From: Phytoactinopolyspora limicola
Lineage (GTDB): Bacteria > Actinomycetota > Actinomycetes > Jiangellales > Jiangellaceae
Direction: 5' to 3'
DNA length: 64,000 nt
Assembly: GCF_011320225.1 (NCBI RefSeq)
Contig: NZ_JAAOEN010000001.1
Span: 124,001 to 188,000 of the forward strand
Shown here: positions 24,892 through 31,676 of the stretch, in pieces
How positions within the stretch are numbered: position 1 is the stretch's first letter
Layout: each line of letters starts with the position of its first letter
Program-made: the position numbers and the translations under genes
The notes under the pieces: model-generated
Databases searched by the model: none
The model's input: only the letters and a program-made list of their open reading frames with translations
What the model was told of the DNA's origin: nothing

Positions 24892-25842
24892 TCAGTTCGT
24901 CGTGTTTCGGGCGGCGGTTAGCCGTTCGGCGATTTCCTGTGCCGCATCGTCGAGCTCGACGGGTCCGATGATGCGGAACGGTGCATTGAAGCGCAGCACA
25001 TACGTGACAAGTCCCGTCCACGACCAGGAGCCGGCGGTGACCAAGGCGGTGTGGCCGGAGGTTGGCTCGACCTGCCCATCCCGGATCCACGGTACGACCT
25101 CACGCGCGGGCAGAGATATCTCGAACTGCCCCACGCAGGGCCACTGATTCGCGTCGTCCGAGCCTTTCGCGCGCGCACCGACGAATCCTCCGGCATCGCC
25201 AGTAGGCACCGGCCGGGGAACGAAACGGGAACCTGCCGGGTAGCGGGGCGACATCCGGTCGAGCCGGTAGATGCGCCAGTCGTCGCAGTCGATGTCCCAC
25301 GCCACGAGATACCAGCGGGCGTTCCGAGCGACGAGTCCGTGCGGCTCGGCGTGGCGGGGCGGGGCTTGTGGGTCGCCGTAGCCGAAGCGCAGGGTCATCC
25401 GGCCTCTGACCGCGTCGCTGACCGCTTCCAGCACCGCTGGGTCAACCAGTTCGGCGCTGTCCGAACCGGTGAACCGTACTCTGTCGATCCGTTGCCGCAG
25501 CCGTGACGGCATAACCTGTCTCACCGTCACCAACGCCCGCTGAGCCGCTTCCTCGATGTCGACCCCGCTGGCCGAGGCGCTCTGCAGGGCGACGGCGATC
25601 GCCACAGCCTGATCGTCGTCGAACAGAAGCGGCGGCAGCTCCGAGCCGGCCTCCAGCCGGTACCCACCATCGGGCCCCTTCACCGCCCCGATCCGGTAAC
25701 CCAACTCGCGTAGCCGCTCGACATCGCGCCTGACCGTGCGCGTCGTCACCCCGAGCCGATCGGCGAGCACCTTGCTCGGCCAATCCCGTCGCGCCTGAAG
25801 TAGCGACAGCAGGGTGAGCATCCGCGAAGAAGGAGCACTCAT
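24892..25842 (-). CDS. WYL-domain transcriptional regulator
   Basis: 316 residues. An N-terminal DeoR-type helix-turn-helix (LADRLGVTTRTVRRDVERLRELGY, about residues 25-50) is followed by KGPDGGYRL, the standard linker motif of YafY/PafBC-like regulators, and a WYL domain with NARWYLVAWD. WYL domains are thought to sense ligands or nucleic-acid fragments. It is divergent from the VOC gene at 25950 and probably regulates that gene and itself through the inverted repeat in between. Confidence 0.92.
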   Translation of the reverse strand: MSAPSSRMLTLLSLLQARRDWPSKVLADRLGVTTRTVRRDVERLRELGYRIGAVKGPDGGYRLEAGSELPPLLFDDDQAVAIAVALQSASASGVDIEEAAQRALVTVRQVMPSRLRQRIDRVRFTGSDSAELVDPAVLEAVSDAVRGRMTLRFGYGDPQAPPRHAEPHGLVARNARWYLVAWDIDCDDWRIYRLDRMSPRYPAGSRFVPRPVPTGDAGGFVGARAKGSDDANQWPCVGQFEISLPAREVVPWIRDGQVEPTSGHTALVTAGSWSWTGLVTYVLRFNAPFRIIGPVELDDAAQEIAERLTAARNTTN

Positions 25843-25865
25843 GTCGCCATCCTCGCTGGAGTAGC

Positions 25866-25880
25866 GGACAAAATCTGTCC
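25866..25880. promoter_or_regulatory. putative operator for the WYL regulator
   Basis: GGACA-AAATC-TGTCC is a perfect 5+5 inverted repeat in the 107-base gap between the divergent WYL regulator and VOC genes, 24 bases from the regulator start. Placement and symmetry suggest autoregulation; no binding data are implied. Confidence 0.4.
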
Positions 25881-25949
25881 CATACGGCTGTCAGGCTGCT
25901 TGTGGGCATGGCGCCCGTTACCCGTAACGACGAACCACAAGGAGACATC

Positions 25950-26432
25950 GTGCCCCTCACCACCACCACACACCTGAACTTCCCCGGAACCGCCCGCGCC
26001 GCGCTCGACTTCTACCAGAGTGTCTTCGGCGGTCAGGTCATCGCCACCACCTACGGCGATCTCGGTATGCCACCGGAAGCCCCCGACGCCGACAAGATCG
26101 TCTTCGGGCAGCTCCACGCCGACAATGGCTTCCAGGTCATGGCGTACGACATCCCCGGATACACCGAGTCCTTTGCTGGCGCTACCCGCCGCGAGCATGG
26201 CGTCACGATCACGGACCGTCCGTTCTTTCTCTCCGTCCGAGGCGACACCCTCGCCGAGATTACGACTTACTGGAACGCACTCAACGAAAGCGGCACCGTC
26301 GTCGAACCCCTCGCCGCCTCAGCATGGGCCCCCGGCTTCGGCATGCTCACCGACCGCTTCGGGGTCACCTGGATCCTCGACGTCCAGCCCGCTCCCCAGG
26401 CTGACGGCCCGTGGCGGGTATCAGCGCGCTGA
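25950..26432 (+). CDS. VOC-family protein (PhnB-like)
   Basis: 160 residues. THLNFPGTARAALDFYQSVFGG is the typical opening of PhnB/glyoxalase-superfamily proteins, followed by MAYDIPG and the C-terminal FGMLTDRFGVTWILDV. The last block carries the acidic residue region of the metal-binding half in related enzymes. GTG 25950 is preceded by AAGGAG. It is a common regulator-plus-VOC pair with the divergent WYL gene. Substrate unknown; such proteins are often linked to antibiotic or electrophile resistance. Confidence 0.9.
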   Translation: MPLTTTTHLNFPGTARAALDFYQSVFGGQVIATTYGDLGMPPEAPDADKIVFGQLHADNGFQVMAYDIPGYTESFAGATRREHGVTITDRPFFLSVRGDTLAEITTYWNALNESGTVVEPLAASAWAPGFGMLTDRFGVTWILDVQPAPQADGPWRVSAR

Positions 26433-26563
26433 TCGGTGCCGACGACGAGTCCATCGGCGACCGACAACGTCATCACGCTCCGTTACATTTGAGCGTGGCA
26501 GTGCGGGCCGAGTGTCATGTTCGACGCAACGCGGCCAATCTTCATTGACCTATCGACTCCGTC

Positions 26564-26592
26564 TTGCCAGCATGTGACGACCAGCTTAAGAT
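26564..26592 (+). promoter_or_regulatory. sigma70-like promoter of the secreted-peptide/ABC operon
   Basis: TTGCCA (26564-26569) and TAAGAT (26587-26592) are separated by 17 bases. This is the best promoter match in the 250-base gap before the peptide gene, in locally AT-richer sequence. It would give a leader of about 85 bases before the ATG at 26686. Confidence 0.4.
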
Positions 26593-26685
26593 CAAACTTA
26601 CACACGGTCAGGTCACGAGGGGGCCGCGGCAAAGGGATTGCCAGCGCTGTTGCAGACCGTAACTCTCGGTGAGGGGAAGCTCAGA

Positions 26686-27047
26686 ATGACGACAAACCAA
26701 AGCACGCGTCTAACCTCGCGCGTTGCGGCAGTCACAGGCGCCGTCGCGCTGGTGGTGGCGCTCAGCAGCGCACCGGCCCATGGTGCGAGTAGAAGCGGGG
26801 GGATCGATATTGCTCCAACGGAGCCATTGTCGGCACCGAAGCCCACGCATCAGGGAATACCCACTATATCCATCGACGTAATACAGCTACAAGGGGCGAC
26901 ATGTTCAACCAGGGTGGAGGCTCAGTCCGCACCTATTGGTCTGGCTGGACAAGCATCTACAATAGCTCCGGCTCAGCATGGTATGTCCAAAACGGGAGCA
27001 TGAACTTCATCGGATACGCCCTCTCGAAGTGCAGTCCGCCAGCGTGA
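26686..27047 (+). CDS. small secreted peptide precursor, apparent one-base frameshift
   Basis: ATG 26686, after GAGGGGA, opens a signal peptide ending SSAPAHGA. The initial frame then continues without recognisable features to a stop at 27001-27003. The other frame, entered after the six-G tract at 26797-26802, is open from 26793 to the TGA at 27045-27047. It encodes a polar, aromatic-rich peptide including DRYCSNGAIVG, TYWSGWTSIYNSSG and LSKCSPPA. Its stop overlaps the next gene's GTG (GTGA), which supports it as the real frame. One extra G would join both into a 120-residue precursor with two Cys in the mature part. It may be a mutation, phase variation or a sequencing error. No known family recognised. 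Confidence 0.6.
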
Positions 27048-27589
27048 GGCTTACTATTGGCCCAATCGTGGCCGCGACCCTAGTCGCGGCCACAGTGGCC
27101 TGTTCAGGCCAGCATGACGATGCTGACGATACACAGGCACAGGGCGAAGCTTCGAGTGGTTGGAGCGGTGACTACGCTACCGACATGACGCGCTGTCTGT
27201 CCGACAAAGGTTGGGACGTGGCAGCCAATGAGCAAGGCGGAGTAAGTTACGAACTTCCTAGCGACCAGGAAGAAAGATTCTACGAAGATTCGGATCAGTG
27301 CCTCAAGGAGATCGGTTACGATGACGATGCATTCTTCACCACCGAGTACCTTGATCGAGACTATGACCTAAGAGTGGAAAACGCCGCGTGTATCGAAGCT
27401 TTAGGGTATGAATTACCCGATGCCCCGAGCCGACAGGCATTCATAGATCAGACCATCAATGACCGGTTCGCTTCATGGGAGCCAATACTCGATGTCATCG
27501 AGATTCATGGCCGGGAAGCATCTGAGCATGCACAGCGAGCCTGCGAACGACCCGAGCCATCAGACGTCCTGCGCGAGATCCGAGACTAG
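27044..27589 (+). CDS. small lipoprotein with three C-x-G-aromatic repeats
   Basis: 181 residues from GTG 27044, which overlaps the preceding stop. The signal peptide ends at a lipobox-like TVAC with Cys20. The acidic mature part has three spaced motifs of form C(L/I)xxxG(W/Y): CLSDKGW, CLKEIGY and CIEALGY, plus a later Cys in QRACERP. This spacing suggests a small repeated fold with paired cysteines. Its place between the secreted peptide and the transporter genes makes an immunity or export-accessory role plausible, but no family is recognised. Its base composition (30 of 60 bases G+C at 27301-27360) is below the flanking genome. Confidence 0.78.
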   Translation: MRLTIGPIVAATLVAATVACSGQHDDADDTQAQGEASSGWSGDYATDMTRCLSDKGWDVAANEQGGVSYELPSDQEERFYEDSDQCLKEIGYDDDAFFTTEYLDRDYDLRVENAACIEALGYELPDAPSRQAFIDQTINDRFASWEPILDVIEIHGREASEHAQRACERPEPSDVLREIRD

Positions 27590-27622
27590 GGAGCAGATTG
27601 TGGATCTTGGCGGACACCGGCA

Positions 27623-28744
27623 ATGAGGCTGAGTGTTGTTACGGGTGTGGCCATCGGCCTAGTCATCGGTGGTGTGGCTGGGGCATGGGCCGGCGATGTT
27701 CTGTTGCGCCCAGCTCCAAACGTTCTGGCGTCTCCCGGATACACGGTCGTTGAAGCTCGGACGGGTGAAATTGGGCAGTCTTTCCGGCTGAACGCGTCGG
27801 CACAATGGATGGCTCGGCCGGTGGCGGCGAACCAAGCCAAAGGAACACTCACAAGCATCGATCTCGACAATGGCACGTGGGCAGAGGCCGGGACGGTCCT
27901 GTATCGGGTCGACCTCCGCCCAGTTGTCGCCGCGGCCGGCCAGGTACCTGCGTTTCGTGATATGTCCCGCGGGGATCGAGGGGACGATGTTGCGCAGTTA
28001 CAGGAGTTCCTCACCGACATCGGCCACTACGAGGACGCCACCGACGGCCGGTACGGGGAAGCGACATACTGGGCAGTGCGTTCGTGGCAGGAAGAGCTGG
28101 GGGTTCCCGTCGATGGTGTAGTCCGCCATGAAGACGTGGTATTTGTTGACAGCCTTCCGGCACGGCTGGCACTCGATCCGAGTTTGGAAGTCGGCATGAC
28201 GCTTGCCGGAGGCGAACCCGCCGCCCAGCGCCTCGACAGCGAGCCGGCGTTCGTCATCAACCTGCCTGAAGGGCAGGCACAATGGGTTCACACTGGTCAA
28301 ATAGTCGAAATTGATCAGTCGGGATCGCAGCCATGGTTGGCAGAGATCGCTAGCATCGGCTTCGACGACGAGACAGCCCAACGCTACGCCGAACTTGACG
28401 CAGCGTCTGGTGAGTCGATCTGTGGCGACGAGTGCGACGTGGTTCCGCTCGGCGACGCCAGCCTGTTTCCAAGCATGATTCAAGTCGTTCCCGATACCGA
28501 AGGCACCATCGTGCCAATTGCGGCTCTAGTGACCGATGCGGCAGGTTCGACAGGGGTCATACGCGAATCTGGCGACTTCCATCCAGTCGACATGGTGGAG
28601 TATGCGTCCGGGCTCGCGGTGGTCGAGGGGTTGGACGCTGGAAGTCGGGTACGGGTTCCCGGCGACGTGGGCCAGCAGGTGCCCGATGATCAAGCTCCGG
28701 ATGCACCGGCTGACGCTGACTCCAAGACCGAGGATTCATCATGA
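27623..28744 (+). CDS. HlyD/MacA-like adaptor with peptidoglycan-binding domain
   Basis: 373 residues. An N-terminal membrane anchor (about residues 5-27) is followed by a beta-rich adaptor region. A PG_binding_1 domain (about residues 115-170) contains GDRGDDVAQLQEFLTDIGHY and TDGRYGEATYWAVRSWQ. It is inserted where coiled-coil helices would lie in Gram-negative MacA. Beta-barrel-like segments and an acidic tail follow. This architecture is seen in actinobacterial tripartite-like ABC systems, where the adaptor may dock the exporter to the cell wall. It overlaps the ATPase gene by ATGA, so the products are probably made in concert. Confidence 0.87.
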   Translation: MRLSVVTGVAIGLVIGGVAGAWAGDVLLRPAPNVLASPGYTVVEARTGEIGQSFRLNASAQWMARPVAANQAKGTLTSIDLDNGTWAEAGTVLYRVDLRPVVAAAGQVPAFRDMSRGDRGDDVAQLQEFLTDIGHYEDATDGRYGEATYWAVRSWQEELGVPVDGVVRHEDVVFVDSLPARLALDPSLEVGMTLAGGEPAAQRLDSEPAFVINLPEGQAQWVHTGQIVEIDQSGSQPWLAEIASIGFDDETAQRYAELDAASGESICGDECDVVPLGDASLFPSMIQVVPDTEGTIVPIAALVTDAAGSTGVIRESGDFHPVDMVEYASGLAVVEGLDAGSRVRVPGDVGQQVPDDQAPDAPADADSKTEDSS

Positions 28745-29406
28745 CGTCAGCACCGCCTCTGAGCGCGGTCGAACTCGGCTTCTCTTACCCCAATGGAGTT
28801 CAGGTCATCACCGGGTGGACCTCGACGTTTCCGGCCGGATCTATGACGGCGCTCACGGGCCCATCCGGCAGCGGCAAGTCGACCCTTCTCTACGTGCTTG
28901 GGCTCATGCAACGCCACCAGACTGGTGACCTGCTGCTACATGGACGGCCGGTGGCCGGACTCTCAGATGCCGAACGCGCTCGGCTACGCGCCCACCAGTT
29001 TGGGTTCGTCTTTCAAGACGCCGCCCTGGATCCAACGCGGTCAGTCCTCGACAACGTCGTCGAGACCGCGCTCTATCGCCGTCAATCACGCAAGGCTGCC
29101 GTCTCCAACGCACATACCCTGCTGGAGCGTTTTGGAGTGGCGCTACGGGCTTCACACCGACCGGGTGAGATCTCCGGAGGCCAGGCACAGCGGATAGCCC
29201 TATGTCGGGCGTTGCTGGCTCAGCCTAGGATCATCCTCGCCGACGAGCCGACCGGCAACTTAGATCCGGCTAGCCGGGACCTCGTCGTTGCAGCGCTAAG
29301 GAAACAGGCCGAGCAAGGCTCGTGCGTGATCATCGCCACCCATGATCCGCTTGTCGCCCAGGCTTGTCACCGGCATGTGGCCCTGGATGGTCAGCAGTGC
29401 GCATAG
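28741..29406 (+). CDS. ABC transporter ATP-binding protein (MacB/LolD-like)
   Basis: 221 residues with all catalytic motifs intact: Walker A GPSGSGKST, Q-loop FGFVFQDAALDP, signature ISGGQAQR, Walker B IILADEPTGNLD and H-loop IIATHDP. The TGNLD ending of Walker B is typical of the MacB/LolD/FtsE branch that energises FtsX-type mechanotransmission permeases. It overlaps the adaptor upstream (ATGA) and the permease downstream (10 bases), forming an adaptor-ATPase-permease module. Confidence 0.95.
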   Translation: MTSAPPLSAVELGFSYPNGVQVITGWTSTFPAGSMTALTGPSGSGKSTLLYVLGLMQRHQTGDLLLHGRPVAGLSDAERARLRAHQFGFVFQDAALDPTRSVLDNVVETALYRRQSRKAAVSNAHTLLERFGVALRASHRPGEISGGQAQRIALCRALLAQPRIILADEPTGNLDPASRDLVVAALRKQAEQGSCVIIATHDPLVAQACHRHVALDGQQCA

Positions 29407-30503
29407 TTGCCCAGATACTGCGCGAGTCGGCACTCTCAGCCCGCAGCCAGCCGGTGACGAGCTTGTTAACCGTGGTTATGGTGGCGGGCATGTGTGTAGC
29501 AGTGCTGCTCACTACCGGACGAAACGTGGCGGCCGAGACGGCGGTCCTCGGCCAACTTGACGCCGCAGGTACTCGTAGCATCGTCGTACGCGCCGACACA
29601 ACCGCCAACATCACCACAGCCATCCTTGGTCACCTTGACGCCGTCGATGCCATCGACGAGGCCATAGGTTTCGGACCAGTAACAGATGCTCGTAATGCCG
29701 CCATTTCTGAAGGCGACGCCGTACCGGTGCGCACCGCCTATGGCCGGTTTGGGGGCGCCGCGCTCGAAAGCGGAGCGCGCGACGACACAGCCCTCGCGTC
29801 GACAGCCGGCGCTGAAGCACTGGGGCTGGTCGACGGAACCGGCGGCATCATTACCGCTGGAGGCCGCAGTCTCACTGTGACGGGCGGCCTGGCCGTGCCC
29901 GACCATGCCGCCTTTCTTGAACCCCTTGTCATCGTCCCCGCTAGTCTTTCCATGCGCGGCGGACCCAACTCTGGCGAGCCTCTGACCGTGCTCGTGGTGC
30001 TGGTCGACCAACCACACAACGTATCGACGGTGGCCGATGTCATTATGGGTTTACTCGCCGACACCGATCCATCCCGAGTCACGGTGGAGACCTCGGGACA
30101 ACTCGCGGATCTCCGGGCCGCGGTTGGAGGTGAGTTGGATACCTACGGCCGCACCACGGTGCTCGGCATACTCGCGATATCCGCGTTCCTCGTGGCCATC
30201 AACCTCTTTGGGCTCGTCGTCCTCCGTCGCAAAGACTTCGGTCGGCGCCGCGCACTCGGTGCCACCCAGGGTTTGATCGTCGTACTACTCCTTTCCCAAG
30301 TCTGGCTACTCAGTGTGGTGGGCGCCACGCTTGGAACCGCGCTAACCGTTGTCATGCTGGCCGCGAACGGCCAAGAGTCTCCCGGGCTCGACTTCACTCT
30401 TGCTGTGGGCATCGCAGCCGTCTTAACGGCTATCGTCGCGGCGCTCGCCCCGGCGGTCGCCGCCGCCTGCCGCGACCCGTTGCACGAGCTCCGGGTGCCG
30501 TAA
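29397..30503 (+). CDS. FtsX/MacB-like ABC permease
   Basis: 368 residues. One N-terminal membrane helix (about residues 20-40), an extracytoplasmic domain of about 210 residues, then three C-terminal helices with VVLRRKDFGRRRALGATQGLIV between the first and second. That is the conserved FtsX cytoplasmic loop that contacts the ATPase. It ends LHELRVP, also typical. This is the MacB topology: such permeases do not form a classic channel but transmit force to the extracellular side. GTG 29397 lies inside the end of the ATPase gene. The last gene of the peptide operon. Confidence 0.92.
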   Translation: MRIVAQILRESALSARSQPVTSLLTVVMVAGMCVAVLLTTGRNVAAETAVLGQLDAAGTRSIVVRADTTANITTAILGHLDAVDAIDEAIGFGPVTDARNAAISEGDAVPVRTAYGRFGGAALESGARDDTALASTAGAEALGLVDGTGGIITAGGRSLTVTGGLAVPDHAAFLEPLVIVPASLSMRGGPNSGEPLTVLVVLVDQPHNVSTVADVIMGLLADTDPSRVTVETSGQLADLRAAVGGELDTYGRTTVLGILAISAFLVAINLFGLVVLRRKDFGRRRALGATQGLIVVLLLSQVWLLSVVGATLGTALTVVMLAANGQESPGLDFTLAVGIAAVLTAIVAALAPAVAAACRDPLHELRVP

Positions 30504-30520
30504 CGAGCCAGGGGTCGTCG

Positions 30521-31570
30521 TCAGTTCGCGGATAGGTCGGGTGCCGGTGCGGCCAGCAGCTCTTTGATGCCGGCGTCGATGAACGCGGTGTCATCGGGGT
30601 TGGCGCCGCCGCCGGCGAAATGGCCCCAGACCCCCGGAATGACACGTAGCTCGGCATCGGGAACATGCTCCGCGGCCCACCGCTCGTCTTCCGGCGGGAA
30701 GTACAGGTCTTTCTCCGCGGGCATGATCAGCGCCTTGGCCCGGATCGAAACCAGCGCGGCAGCAACATCCCCACCAAATCCGGGGCTGGCGCCGACGTCG
30801 CCGTTCTGCCAGGTGTCGAGCATGCAGAGCAAGTTGTTGACGTCGCGTTCGTCGAGGAAGAACCCCTCCCAGAACCCTACGAGGAAGTCCTCAAGCGACG
30901 TGAACCCAAGCTGCGTGTAGAGCTTGTCCCAGTAGAACGCCTGGGAGAAACCCCAGCCGGCGTAGACCCGCGCCGCGGCCCGCAGCCCGGTAGTGGGTTG
31001 CTCGGTGTACCAGCCACCTTGGTAGGCGCCATCAGCGGTCAGCGCTGCCTTGACGCCCTCCAGGAACACGATGTTGTGCAGGCTGGTTTTGCTTGACCCG
31101 CAGAACGGCACGATCCGCTCCACCATGTCCGGGTGGCTGACGGCCCATTGGTAGGTCTGCCCGGCGCCCATGGACCAGCCGGTGACCATCACCAGGCGCT
31201 CGATACCGAAGTGTTCGGTGACGAGCCGGTATTGCGATTCCACGTTGTCGCGGACGTTGATCCGGGGGAACCGGGCCCGATCGTAGGGCGGCGGCGTGTT
31301 GGACGGCGACGACGACAACCCGTTGCCCAGCATGTTGGGCACGATGATGAACCACCGTTCCGGGTCTAACCCCATACCGGGCCCGATGAGCCATTCGTTC
31401 TCCCAGTGCCGACCGGAGTACCAGGTGGGGTAGACGATGGCGTTGGATTTGTCCGCGTTGAGCGTGCCGTACGTCTTGTAGGCGACCCGCGCCGGTCGCA
31501 GCGTCAGGCCACATTCCAGGGTGAAGTCCGGGATCTCGAAGACCTCGTAGTCGGTTCGATCCGTCATCAT
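30521..31570 (-). CDS. MetX-like alpha/beta hydrolase
   Basis: 349 residues, related to homoserine O-acetyltransferase and its hydrolase-like paralogues. YKTYGTLNADKSNAIVYPTW is the MetX-type opening, GWSMGAGQTYQWA the nucleophile elbow (Ser), and VIPGVWGHFAGGG carries the His. AEKDLYFPPEDE supplies the acid. The GWSMGA elbow and the lack of a methionine operon suggest a hydrolase or acyltransferase of unknown substrate, not MetX itself. ATG 31570 is chosen (ATG 31567 adjacent). The upstream 31571-31676 is AT-rich and probably holds its promoter. Confidence 0.88.
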   Translation of the reverse strand: MMTDRTDYEVFEIPDFTLECGLTLRPARVAYKTYGTLNADKSNAIVYPTWYSGRHWENEWLIGPGMGLDPERWFIIVPNMLGNGLSSSPSNTPPPYDRARFPRINVRDNVESQYRLVTEHFGIERLVMVTGWSMGAGQTYQWAVSHPDMVERIVPFCGSSKTSLHNIVFLEGVKAALTADGAYQGGWYTEQPTTGLRAAARVYAGWGFSQAFYWDKLYTQLGFTSLEDFLVGFWEGFFLDERDVNNLLCMLDTWQNGDVGASPGFGGDVAAALVSIRAKALIMPAEKDLYFPPEDERWAAEHVPDAELRVIPGVWGHFAGGGANPDDTAFIDAGIKELLAAPAPDLSAN

Positions 31571-31676
31571 CCGGTCCTCTCGCCGCTCCAAGAATTACCG
31601 CAATGAAAATATTGTGAGTTGAAACATAACTTACATCGGCCGCCGCCGGTAGGCTGACGTCCTCATTCCGGAATGG

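Noticed and set aside
24787-24921. 44-codon plus-strand ORF after the 23 bp repeats
   Set aside because: No ribosome site, no recognisable family, and it runs into the 3' end of the opposing WYL gene; kept only as a mention.
26793-26804. Programmed -1 ribosomal frameshift at the six-G tract
   Set aside because: The zero-frame codons AGC GGG GGG ATC do not present a canonical X XXY YYZ heptamer in the needed phase, and no downstream stem was evident; a one-base indel explains the data more simply.
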